A stretch of 38,739 nt of DNA from Desulfobacter curvatus DSM 3379 (GTDB lineage Bacteria > Desulfobacterota > Desulfobacteria > Desulfobacterales > Desulfobacteraceae): contig NZ_KB893084.1 in assembly GCF_000373985.1 (NCBI RefSeq), forward strand, positions 1 to 38,739. The letters run 5' to 3'. Both the position numbers and the translations under genes were made by a program. Below the pieces are notes generated by a model, which ran no database searches, was not told the DNA's origin, and saw nothing but the letters and a program-made list of their open reading frames with translations. How positions within the stretch are numbered: position 1 is the stretch's first letter; every line of letters starts with the position of its first letter. Below are positions 7,968-16,104 of the stretch, piece by piece.

Positions 7968-10080
7968 GGTTTTCGTTGTTGTCCTTCGGCGTTTTTTCAC
8001 CAAGGGCCAAAGGCAGGCAGATCCTGAACATAACACCCGTGTATCGGTTTTCTACATGGATCTTACCTTTCATCTCCTTTTCTACGATCATTTTAGCCAT
8101 GTACAGCCCGATACCGGTACCTGTAGCCGTTCCCTTGGTAGTAAAATAAGGTGTAAATATTTTTTCCAACAAGTGAGGAGGAATCCCGCAGCCCGTGTCT
8201 CTGATTTCAAGGCAAATCTCATCACTGTTTTTAAAGACAGCCAGGTTGATCAACTTGTGAACCGTTCGATCCGGGAAGTTGGCCTGGCGTTCGTTGATGG
8301 CATCCTTGGCGTTGGAGATGATGTTGACCAGGACATGAACAAATTCATTCTTATAGCCCAGGATGGGCATGGACACGTCATCGTCGGCCAGATCCAGGTC
8401 CAAGGTGATATTGTTCTGTCTCAACTGGGTTTTCACCAGTTTGATGGCACTTTGTATCGCATCCATCATCTCAAAGGTGTGTTTATTTTTGGACGGCCTG
8501 AAATACTCCCTGAAATCATTGATGGTTCTCGACATGAACTGAATCTGGGTATCAGACTCCCGGACCAGTTTTTCAATGAACGGAGCGGAAATCATCTGGT
8601 TATAAAAGGCCGGGGTCAGGGAGGCGATATATGAGGAAAGGGCATTAAGCGGCTGACGCCACTGATGGGCAATGGCAGACAGCATCTCACCCATGGCGGC
8701 CATTTTCTGGGCCTGGCGAAGGTTTTGCTCTGCATTTACCCGTTTTGAAATGTCCCAGATACTGTATACTTTTACCATTTCCCGGTCCAGCTTCAACGTG
8801 GAGATCCCGATCTCAGTCGGAAACTCCGAACCATCCGCCCGGCTGAATGTCCATTTAAACACATCGGATTCGCCCGAAGCGTGGGACTGCTCAATCTGGG
8901 TCAACTTCAGCTTTGTGGCAGTGCCGTCCATCTGGGTATCCGGGGAGAGATCTACCATGGTCCGGCCGATAATTTTATCTTCGGCAAGTTCAAACATATC
9001 CAATGCCTTTTGGTTGCATTCAACATAGATCCCGTTGCTTGTGAGCATAATGGCATTGGTAGCCGTGTTAAAAAGCGTACGGTACCGGGTCTCAAGCTCT
9101 TTTCTGCGGATGATTTCCCCGCGAAGGTCTTCATCTTTTCCCGAAACAATCGCCTCAAATCTATTCTTGGAGATAAACAGAATCAAGGCCGACCCGCCCA
9201 TGGTGATAAGCAACAGCAGGGCCAAAATACCCAAAATTTTCAATACCATGGCCATGGCAAAAAGCATGTCTGTATTTTTGGCCAGGGCCAGTGCCTCTTC
9301 CTGATCCACGTTGGTACAAAGATACCATCCGGTGTCCGTAAGTTTGTGAAAGCTGAGCATTCGATCCCGGTAGGAAAAAAAGCCCGCATCCCGTCCGGGA
9401 AAATATGAACCGAACGCTGAAAGGCCGGGATCGGATTCCTGAATTTTGGTGGTCATCATCAGGCTTTTATTTTGGTGAACCAGCACGGTACCTTCGCCGT
9501 CAATGATAAAGGCGTACCCATACCGGCCGATACGCAGGTCCATGACGGACGCCTGCAGGGTATCAAGAATGATATTGGCACTTAAAACGCCGACCACCTG
9601 ATCGTCATGGACCAGGGGCACCACGACGGCAATAACCATCTTCCAGAAGCCCTGGTCCATAAAAGGCCGGGTTAAGGTTAATTTTTGTTCTTCCATGGCC
9701 CGCTTGTACCATGGCCGGGTCCGGGGATCATAATCCCTTGAAGCATACCAGTCGGCCCCATCTATCATGGTGCCGTTATAAAGCCCCAGATAAACATCGG
9801 AAAAATCCCCTGCAGCCATGGTCATTTTCAAAATAGGCCTTGGGTCCTGCCCCTGGGTCAGATAGAGATCTTCCAGGGTGTGCGCCAACGCATCGACAAG
9901 CTGAAACCGGTGGGCCAGCCACATCCGGACCATCTTGGCCGCCTCTTTGGTCAGGGCCTGCTGGTGACTTTCCACCGTGTGCCGGCTGATGGTCTGGGTG
10001 TAGGTGTAGGTAATGCCTGCCAGAACAAGAATAATCGCCACCAGTATGGACACCAGCATTATGTTTATCTTCAGCGTCAT
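7960..10080 (-). CDS. Membrane sensor histidine kinase with dCache and PAS domains
   Basis: Cognate kinase of the downstream regulator, 706 residues from ATG 10080, which has an AGGAAG site; the open frame extends to 10206 without support. Order: TM helix 7-26, periplasmic dCache_1 domain about 30-270, TM helix 275-303, PAS about 335-445, HisKA with phospho-acceptor H472 in AHQWRQPLNAL, and HATPase_c with N590 (N box), DTGCGIP and GTGIGL. The sensor contains YDPRTRPWY (Y117, R122, W124, Y125), fitting the published amino-acid-binding dCache motif; two later positions differ (F140 for Tyr, N169 for Asp). It therefore probably senses an amino-acid-like ligand. Confidence 0.93.
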   Translation of the reverse strand: MTLKINIMLVSILVAIILVLAGITYTYTQTISRHTVESHQQALTKEAAKMVRMWLAHRFQLVDALAHTLEDLYLTQGQDPRPILKMTMAAGDFSDVYLGLYNGTMIDGADWYASRDYDPRTRPWYKRAMEEQKLTLTRPFMDQGFWKMVIAVVVPLVHDDQVVGVLSANIILDTLQASVMDLRIGRYGYAFIIDGEGTVLVHQNKSLMMTTKIQESDPGLSAFGSYFPGRDAGFFSYRDRMLSFHKLTDTGWYLCTNVDQEEALALAKNTDMLFAMAMVLKILGILALLLLITMGGSALILFISKNRFEAIVSGKDEDLRGEIIRRKELETRYRTLFNTATNAIMLTSNGIYVECNQKALDMFELAEDKIIGRTMVDLSPDTQMDGTATKLKLTQIEQSHASGESDVFKWTFSRADGSEFPTEIGISTLKLDREMVKVYSIWDISKRVNAEQNLRQAQKMAAMGEMLSAIAHQWRQPLNALSSYIASLTPAFYNQMISAPFIEKLVRESDTQIQFMSRTINDFREYFRPSKNKHTFEMMDAIQSAIKLVKTQLRQNNITLDLDLADDDVSMPILGYKNEFVHVLVNIISNAKDAINERQANFPDRTVHKLINLAVFKNSDEICLEIRDTGCGIPPHLLEKIFTPYFTTKGTATGTGIGLYMAKMIVEKEMKGKIHVENRYTGVMFRICLPLALGEKTPKDNNENHD

Positions 10081-10131
10081 GGGGCTTCCTGTGTTACCAT
10101 GCTTGTAATTATAGTCGGGTACCGGCATAGT

Positions 10132-10166
10132 TAGTGCCTGAACGTAATCCCCGAGTTCAGGCACTA
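10132..10166. repeat. Perfect 12-bp hairpin with TGCCTGA arms
   Basis: TAGTGCCTGAAC (10132-10143) and GTTCAGGCACTA (10155-10166) pair perfectly around an 11-base loop. The unit sits directly beside the 126-bp element at 10170-10295. Related GTGCCTGA words occur at 13072 and 13866. It may be a terminator-like or repeat-derived hairpin ahead of the kinase gene; it has no U-tract. Confidence 0.55.
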
Positions 10167-10169
10167 CTC

Positions 10170-10295
10170 GTATTTGGACGACAAGTTGCCCAGATGCAAG
10201 GCGCAAGCAAAGCTAAAGCCGGAGCGTACAATAGTACGTGAGGATTTTAGATTTGTGCAGCAACGCCGCAGGTGGGTGACTTGTCGTCCAAATAC
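10170..10295. mobile_element. 126-bp MITE/REP-like element with 17-bp terminal inverted repeats
   Basis: GTATTTGGACGACAAGT (10170-10186) and its exact complement (10279-10295) bound a 126-bp unit that contains inner structure such as AGCGTACAATAGTACGT. The right end abuts the gabD stop codon exactly. No protein is encoded. The form is that of a non-autonomous miniature element or a large REP-type unit inserted between gabD and the kinase gene. Confidence 0.65.
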
Positions 10296-11749
10296 TAAAT
10301 ACCGGCCATACACATGTATTTAATTTCCAGGTAATCATCCAGTCCATATTTTGAGCCTTCCCGGCCGTTGCCCGACTCTTTGACACCGCCAAAGGGGGCC
10401 ACCGGGTTGGAGATAAGGCCGGTATTGATACCCACCAGGCCATATTCCAATTTTTCTCCAACGCGCCAGGTTCTACCCAGATCCCTGGTATAAAAATAAG
10501 CGGCCAGCCCAAATTCCGTATCATTGGCTTTGCGGACCACTTCCTCTTCGGTCTCAAACTTGAAAACCGGGGCCAGGGGACCAAAGGTCTCCTCTTTGGC
10601 CACCCGCATGTCATCGGTGGCATCCGCAACAATGGTGGGCGCAAAAAAGCTGCTGCCCAGGGCGTGCCGCTTGCCGCCAATCAGGATTTTTCCGCCTTTA
10701 CTGACGGCATCCTGGATGTGGCTTTCCACGGTTTCCACGGCAGCCATATCAATGAGCGGACCCTGCTGAACCCCATCATCAAATCCATTGCCCACCCTAA
10801 GGCCTTCCACGGCCGTTGTCAGCTTCCGGCAAAATTCATCATACACGCCGGCCTGGACATATATCCGGTTGGTGCACACACAGGTCTGACCCGAGTTGCG
10901 GTATTTGGAGGCCATGGCGCCTTCCACCGCCGCATCAATATCGGCATCGTCAAACACAATAAACGGGGCGTTTCCGCCCAGTTCCATGGAAAGCCGTTTC
11001 ATGGTACCGGCGCAATCCCGCATCAATTGTTTACCCACCTGGGTGGAGCCGGTGAAGGTCAGCTTGCGCACAATGGGGTTGGCCGTAAGTTCCCCGCCAA
11101 TTGCGCAAGAAGACCCGGTCACCACATTGAACACCCCTTTGGGAACGCCGGCCTGCTGTCCGAGTTTTGCAATGGCCAGTGCTGAAAAAGGAGTGGCGGT
11201 TGCCGGTTTCAGCACCATGGTGCAGCCGGCGGCCAGGGCTGCACCAGCCTTTCTGGTGATCATGGCACTGGGAAAATTCCAGGGGGTAATGGCGGCCACC
11301 ACCCCCACCGGCTGTTTGATGACCACCAGGCGCTGAGAGTCAACGGTCTGGGGGATCACATCCCCGTATATCCGTTTGGCCTCTTCGGCAAACCATTCAA
11401 AAAAGCCTGCGGCATAGGAAATCTCTCCCCGGGATTCCGCCAGGGGTTTGCCCTGTTCTGCCGTCATGATGGCCGCTAAATCATCCTGGTTTTCCAAGAG
11501 CAGGTCATGCCATTTTCGCAGGATGGCCGAGCGCTCTCCGGCTGTTTTGGACCGCCAGGCATCCAGGCATTTATTGGCCGCATCAATGGCCCGTTGTGTT
11601 TCATCTGCACCGCAAAAGGGAACCGTACCAAGCACCTCTCCTGTGGCAGGGTTGGTCACATCAACGGTTTTTCCACTGTCTGCGCCGACCCACTCCCCCT
11701 GAATAAAACAATGCGGGCACAGGAGATCTGAATTTTTTAATTTTAACAT
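10295..11749 (-). CDS. gabD: Succinate-semialdehyde dehydrogenase
   Basis: NAD(P)-dependent aldehyde dehydrogenase of 484 residues, the standard GabD length. Visible are the substrate-site ITPWNFP, the cofactor region FTGSTQVGKQLM, the general base Glu in MELGGNAPF and the catalytic Cys in SGQTCVCTNR; the extra Cys two residues later is the redox-switch cysteine found in many succinate-semialdehyde dehydrogenases. It starts with an AAGGAAG site, 14 bases after gabT, so the pair forms one operon turning GABA to succinate. A related glutarate-semialdehyde activity (5-aminovalerate route) cannot be excluded. Confidence 0.9.
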   Translation of the reverse strand: MLKLKNSDLLCPHCFIQGEWVGADSGKTVDVTNPATGEVLGTVPFCGADETQRAIDAANKCLDAWRSKTAGERSAILRKWHDLLLENQDDLAAIMTAEQGKPLAESRGEISYAAGFFEWFAEEAKRIYGDVIPQTVDSQRLVVIKQPVGVVAAITPWNFPSAMITRKAGAALAAGCTMVLKPATATPFSALAIAKLGQQAGVPKGVFNVVTGSSCAIGGELTANPIVRKLTFTGSTQVGKQLMRDCAGTMKRLSMELGGNAPFIVFDDADIDAAVEGAMASKYRNSGQTCVCTNRIYVQAGVYDEFCRKLTTAVEGLRVGNGFDDGVQQGPLIDMAAVETVESHIQDAVSKGGKILIGGKRHALGSSFFAPTIVADATDDMRVAKEETFGPLAPVFKFETEEEVVRKANDTEFGLAAYFYTRDLGRTWRVGEKLEYGLVGINTGLISNPVAPFGGVKESGNGREGSKYGLDDYLEIKYMCMAGI

Positions 11750-11763
11750 ATGTACTTCCTTTG

Positions 11764-13008
11764 TTAGTTGCCCAGACTGGCCAACCCGGCTTCCATTATA
11801 TCCAATCCCTTTTGCAGTTGATCCTCTTCAATAACCAGGGGCATCAGCACCCGGATGACATTGCCTTCAATACCACAGACCAGGGTTATCAACCCGTTGT
11901 CAAAACAGTACGCAGACAGCTTTTTGGCCGTATCCGGGTCAGGGGTGCCATCGGCATGAACAATGGTGTATCCCCGCATGGCACCAATGCCTCTGATCTC
12001 ACCCACATGATCAAATTTTTGTGTCCAGGCGCTAAAAGTTGCACCAAGCTTCTCGCCGATGGCCTGGGCCTTTTCCAGAAGATTTTCCTCTTCAAAAATA
12101 TCCAGCACAGCATGGGCCGCGGCACAGGCCACGGGGTTGGCACCGTATGTGCCGCCTAAACCGCCGGGATGTACAGAATCCATGATCTCTTTTCTGCCCA
12201 CCACCGCGCTTAAAGGCATGCCCGCTGCAATACTTTTGGCTACGGTCATCAAATCGGGTTCCACACCGAAATTCTCAACGGCAAACATCTTGCCGGACCG
12301 GCCCATGCCGGACTGAATCTCATCAGCAATAAAAACAATACCGTGATCTTTACAGAACTGGGCCACCTGGGGCAAAAAGTCCGCAGGCGGGGCGATAAAC
12401 CCGCCTTCACCCTGGATAGGCTCGATGACAACCGCCGCGGTGTTTTCAGAATTAATGCCGGTAATAAAAAACTTGGTAAATGCCTCAAAATCACCAAAGG
12501 GGGCCCGATACACTTCAGGAGCCAGGGGGCCGAATCCGCACTTATAGGGCTTTACCTTGGTGGTCATGGCCATGGTGAGGTAAGTACGGCCATGGTAGGA
12601 GCCGTCAAACACCACAACGCCCTGTCTTTGGGTGTAATAGCGGGCTATTTTCACTGCGTTTTCCACTGCTTCGGCCCCGGAGTTAACGAAGAGGGCTTTT
12701 TTGTCAAAGGCACCCGGGGTGATCTTACACAACCGATCAGCCAGGCGCACGGCAACATCATAGGGATTCACCATAAAGCAGGTATGGGTGAATTTCTCGG
12801 CCTGGGCTTTAATGGCCGCCACTACCTTGGGGTGACTGTGGCCCACATTCATCACGGCAATGCCGCCGGCAAAATCAATATATTGCTTGCCCTGAACATC
12901 TGTAAGAATGGCCCCTTTGGCCGAATCAACATAGCAGGTGGTACCGGAGGCATGACCGTTTGGAATCACCTGATTTCTAAGAGTCTGAATGTCATCAATA
13001 CAAGTCAT
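11764..13008 (-). CDS. gabT: 4-aminobutyrate aminotransferase
   Basis: Class-III PLP aminotransferase, 414 residues. Motifs: VNSGAEAVENAVKIAR (phosphate contacts), FDGSYHGRT, IEPIQGEGGF, FIADEIQSGMGRSGKMFA with the PLP-ring Asp, and the Schiff-base Lys in LMTVAKSIAAGMP. The IQ in the IQSGMGR segment and the overall pattern fit GabT/DavT and not acetylornithine aminotransferases. It transfers the amino group of GABA to 2-oxoglutarate. AAAGGA precedes the start. Placed before gabD and the amino-acid sensor and importer, it suggests a catabolic island; 5-aminovalerate is an alternative substrate. Confidence 0.9.
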   Translation of the reverse strand: MTCIDDIQTLRNQVIPNGHASGTTCYVDSAKGAILTDVQGKQYIDFAGGIAVMNVGHSHPKVVAAIKAQAEKFTHTCFMVNPYDVAVRLADRLCKITPGAFDKKALFVNSGAEAVENAVKIARYYTQRQGVVVFDGSYHGRTYLTMAMTTKVKPYKCGFGPLAPEVYRAPFGDFEAFTKFFITGINSENTAAVVIEPIQGEGGFIAPPADFLPQVAQFCKDHGIVFIADEIQSGMGRSGKMFAVENFGVEPDLMTVAKSIAAGMPLSAVVGRKEIMDSVHPGGLGGTYGANPVACAAAHAVLDIFEEENLLEKAQAIGEKLGATFSAWTQKFDHVGEIRGIGAMRGYTIVHADGTPDPDTAKKLSAYCFDNGLITLVCGIEGNVIRVLMPLVIEEDQLQKGLDIMEAGLASLGN

Positions 13009-13062
13009 TTTTTATCCTTTCTGACTTTTGTCGGGTTGAGCACAAATACGACAGAAAGCACA

Positions 13063-13077
13063 GCATGATTCGTGCCT
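13063..13077 (-). promoter_or_regulatory. Possible sigma-54 promoter for gabTD
   Basis: On the minus strand the bases read AGGCACGAATCATGC, keeping the essential GG and GC ten bases apart and most of the -24 box. The start of transcription would fall near 13052, 44 bases before the gabT ATG. No GTCAA/TTGAC activator palindromes were found upstream of it, so support is weaker than for livK. Confidence 0.45.
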
Positions 13078-13079
13078 GA

Positions 13080-13109
13080 CTGAAAAATATTTATAAAAAT
13101 ATTTTTCAG
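13080..13109. promoter_or_regulatory. 13-bp perfect palindrome upstream of gabT
   Basis: CTGAAAAATATTT (13080-13092) is perfectly inverted at 13097-13109 around four bases. It lies just upstream of the candidate gabT promoter in the divergent gap to the plus-strand gene at 13311. An AT-rich operator or a fold-back repeat are both possible. The remainder of 13110-13310 shows nothing I can name. Confidence 0.4.
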
Positions 13110-13310
13110 CAGCAGTTGATTTTACACCCAATGCAAAGTATTTCAAGGTGTTGATCGTAACCTAACTTTCTTTCTTGACGAACGGTTTCAAAAACAGGTA
13201 GTGTAAACAAACGTTCCGACATCCGTTTAAAATGTCGGGAATAAATTCAGATATGGATATTACCTCATCATCGTTGCAGAAATCATAAAAATTTCAACTT
13301 AGGGACTCAA

Positions 13311-13868
13311 ATGAAAAGATCAACCATACTTCTGATACTGGTTCTGATCTGGACTGTTCCAACCCTGGCCAGCCATTCCCACATCATAGAGACACAGCAT
13401 CCCCAAAAACCTGTGGACTCGACACCTGCCGTACTTTTCTGCCAGTTTATTCCATCAATTGCGGAACAGTTCATCGGCATGCCTGTTCTTGTGGGCGGAC
13501 GCCCTGAACAAACAGGAAGCACGGATAATTCCTGGCTGTTTTACTCCATTTACGCCGGTGCCGCAACCAAAGCAGGGCTGATATACAAAACCTTTATGCC
13601 CATGGATCTTTTATTAGACAACACCCATAGTATTAAAGCAGATGATGTTCAAAACGGAGACCTGATCGTGCTGAATAATGATCTTGCCGCCATGGTTTAC
13701 CAGGTGGACCCCAGCGGGCGGATGCATTTTGTCTATGCGTCCAAAAAAAGAGGGGAGGTCATCACTTTCAACAGCGATAATTTAGTTTACCACGCATACT
13801 GGCTGGAGCACTTTAAAGGTTTTTTCAGAATCAATGAAGATATGCTGAAGCCGGCACGGCCCAAATAG
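13311..13868 (+). CDS. Secreted NlpC/P60-like protein lacking catalytic residues
   Basis: The 185-residue protein begins with a signal peptide (MKRSTILLILVLIWTVPTLA). Its later part follows the layout of small NlpC/P60 domains: a helix at TDNSWLFYSIYAGAATKAG, then VQNGDLIVL, a strand AMVYQVDPSGRMHFVYAS and a terminal HFKGFFRI. In active members the helix begins D-C-S; here N73 replaces Cys, and the His of the HVGIY strand is replaced by Ala near 127. It therefore would not cleave peptidoglycan and may be a binding protein. The fold assignment is by eye and moderate; ATG is preceded by a weak site. Confidence 0.45.
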   Translation: MKRSTILLILVLIWTVPTLASHSHIIETQHPQKPVDSTPAVLFCQFIPSIAEQFIGMPVLVGGRPEQTGSTDNSWLFYSIYAGAATKAGLIYKTFMPMDLLLDNTHSIKADDVQNGDLIVLNNDLAAMVYQVDPSGRMHFVYASKKRGEVITFNSDNLVYHAYWLEHFKGFFRINEDMLKPARPK

Positions 13869-13933
13869 TGCCTGACACCTTAATTTCGGTCACAAAAAAT
13901 AAGAAATTGCGGAACGTCTTATTCCCTTTGTTC

Positions 13934-13968
13934 CCAGTCTATAGTTTCTGCGGTGTAGCCGCCTCAGG
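13934..13968. repeat. Dispersed 35-bp repeat, copy 1
   Basis: CCAGTCTATAGTTTCTGCGG followed by TGTAGCCGCCTCAGG matches 27693-27727 with few differences. It contains a GCGG/CCGC hairpin. This copy overlaps the ftcD stop codon. TAGTGCCTGACACC (13866-13879), a word shared with other gaps here, lies just before it. Confidence 0.6.
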
Positions 13969-15586
13969 CAGATCTTTTTTCAAGAATATCCAGAATTTTT
14001 TGACAGTTTTCAGTTGCCCTGCCCCTGACGGCATCAGCCTTTTCCATAATTTTTTTGCGGTATTCGGGATCATTGATATCGCCCATGTTGTTTACCAACG
14101 TTCTATAAGCACCCCAGATTCCCGCTTCAAGCGCCTTTGCACCGACCTCCACATCTGACCGGGAAGCAATATTACCGTATTTCGCCACACCCATCATGGC
14201 ATCCCAGGCCTTATCACCCAGGGTCATAATAGACAAGGGCACTTCAATGGCTTTTTTCAAGCCCAACTGGAGCTGGGCATTTCTGAAATCTTCCTCTTTC
14301 TCCGTATTTTTCGGCAGCCCCTGGGCAGCCACATAATCGGCAAAGGCATCGGTATCTGCATCAATCATGGGAATCAGAGCCAAAGCGGCTTCATGCAGCG
14401 GCGGAATCAATGCTCTCATTTCAGCGTCAACCGTTTCAAACCTTCTGACCCCCAGGGTCAGCTTACCCACCATGGCCCCAAGCCCTGCACCCAGGGATGC
14501 AATGACTGCCGATACGGAACCGCCGCCGGGTGCAATACTTCTGCCGGCGACCTCCTGAATAAAGGACCGTAAACTCATACCGGCCAGGGGTTCATCCGGG
14601 GCTTCAGCAATGATATATTCTATGATCTTGGCCTTGGGATCAAAGGGCGCAACGGAATTCAACCCTAAACGTTCAACAACCAGCCGGACTTTCTGGTCCT
14701 CATCCAGGATAAAAAGACCTTCTTTTTCAATGTAATACTCTGCAGCCTGTAAAATTGCCTGAAGGGGAACGACACCCACAATCTGTGACCCGGCCACGGC
14801 AATCTTAAGCTTGGCTGCTTCCTCCTTAACGGCTTCAAACAAGATATGGGGCGGGGTGACAAGATAATTATTCAGGTTCACCGTAACCTGAGCCAGGTTA
14901 TAATCATTTACATACCAGCCCATCCCTTTGACATCCTTGAACCGGCCGGGCTCTTCAGGCCCCCTGCCGGCCTCACGCAGATTCAGTGCAATGCGGTGGG
15001 CCTGGTTGGGTGTACCTAACAGATTAACGTTATAAGCAATGAGAAAAAACCGGGCACCGGTCACGGTAGCCCCCCACTCGGGTACAAACCCGGCCGGACC
15101 GAAATCAGGCTTCCATTTTTCTTGAACAATGCGATTGGGAATGGCTTCATACTGACCTTTTCGAATCTGGGGCAGTTTCTTGCGGTAATCCAGGATGGCG
15201 GATTCCTCGTACAGATAGACCGGTACGCCAAGTTCATCGGCCAGCCGTTTGCCAAACCGTTTTGAAACTTCCACACACTCGTCCATGGTCACACCCGCCA
15301 CCGGAATAAAGGGGCAGACATCCAGGGCACCCATGCGGGGATGCTCCCCACGATGCCAGCGCATATCTATTCTTTCCCGGGCCACCCTTGCGGCGGCCAA
15401 GGCCCCTTCCACCACACAATCAGGGTCCGCCACAAAGGTATATACCGTCCGGTTGGTGGAGTTGCCCGGATCCACATCCAGCAGGCGGCACCTGGGTGTT
15501 TCGGCTATGGCATCGGCAATGGCATCAATGGTCTGTTTATCTCTTCCTTCTGAAAAATTGGGCACACATTCAACGATTTTATCCAT
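13964..15586 (-). CDS. ftcD: Glutamate formimidoyltransferase / formimidoyl-THF cyclodeaminase
   Basis: Fused bifunctional folate enzyme of 540 residues, the usual length of vertebrate-type FTCD. The transferase (about 1-325) begins IVECVPNFSEGRD and holds the VTDDxxHNR-like and HRGEHPRMGALDVCPFIP regions with the catalytic His; the cyclodeaminase (about 335-540) begins SLRSFIQEVAGRSIAPGGGSVSA, split by the conserved PGGGS loop. It moves a formimino group from formiminoglutamate to tetrahydrofolate, then releases ammonia to give methenyl-THF. ATG 15586 with GGAGAT is favoured over 15607. No hut genes are nearby, so its role may be one-carbon supply from histidine or purine breakdown. Confidence 0.92.
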   Translation of the reverse strand: MDKIVECVPNFSEGRDKQTIDAIADAIAETPRCRLLDVDPGNSTNRTVYTFVADPDCVVEGALAAARVARERIDMRWHRGEHPRMGALDVCPFIPVAGVTMDECVEVSKRFGKRLADELGVPVYLYEESAILDYRKKLPQIRKGQYEAIPNRIVQEKWKPDFGPAGFVPEWGATVTGARFFLIAYNVNLLGTPNQAHRIALNLREAGRGPEEPGRFKDVKGMGWYVNDYNLAQVTVNLNNYLVTPPHILFEAVKEEAAKLKIAVAGSQIVGVVPLQAILQAAEYYIEKEGLFILDEDQKVRLVVERLGLNSVAPFDPKAKIIEYIIAEAPDEPLAGMSLRSFIQEVAGRSIAPGGGSVSAVIASLGAGLGAMVGKLTLGVRRFETVDAEMRALIPPLHEAALALIPMIDADTDAFADYVAAQGLPKNTEKEEDFRNAQLQLGLKKAIEVPLSIMTLGDKAWDAMMGVAKYGNIASRSDVEVGAKALEAGIWGAYRTLVNNMGDINDPEYRKKIMEKADAVRGRATENCQKILDILEKRSA

Positions 15587-16104
15587 ATATATAGATCTCC
15601 GTCTCATATAAAGAATCTTTAATCATTTTTACCATTCATTTCATTATTATACACCCGCCAACTTTTATATACATGCCGTTTGACTGATTCCCTTACGCAA
15701 TACAAAAGCCATGCAACCGATATTGTTAAATTAATTTAGCCTTCAACATCCTACTGCAAATTATTTAATTTAGAATATCAGGCACCGGTTGCATCGCTGC
15801 ACGGATAAGACTTGCATTTTCCTCTACATTAACGGTAGTATCCCAAGGCGGGAATTTAATGACACAGGCGACAGTATATCCCCAAATGTAAAAATATTAA
15901 CACAAAAGGAGGTTAACACATACAAATCAATACAAAAATTGGGGGATATGATTCAACTTTTTAGAAAAGCAAATACTTATTAATACTGTAAAGGTAAAGA
16001 GGATTGAATTTTTAAAACAGTTGTGAAAATATTAGCAAATTAACTGGAATAGAAGCTTTTTAGACCCACTGGTTTTAACAATTTTCATCAGGAAAGGATA
16101 TCAA
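15587..16104. other. Divergent intergenic region ftcD / glcD
   Basis: About 520 AT-rich bases separate two divergently read genes and must hold both promoters. A strong AAAGGAGG at 15906 is not followed by a start codon at a suitable distance. A GGCAC...TTGC pair near 15783 has the wrong spacing for sigma-54 (8 bases between GG and GC). A 64-codon open frame from 15789 has no ribosome-binding site and no recognisable content, so it is not called. Confidence 0.5.

Noticed and set aside
15780..15796. GGCAC...TTGC resembling a sigma-54 promoter before glcD
   Set aside because: Only eight bases separate GG and GC where ten are required.
15789..15983. 64-codon open frame before glcD
   Set aside because: No ribosome-binding site, no recognisable sequence, and it lies in a divergent promoter region.
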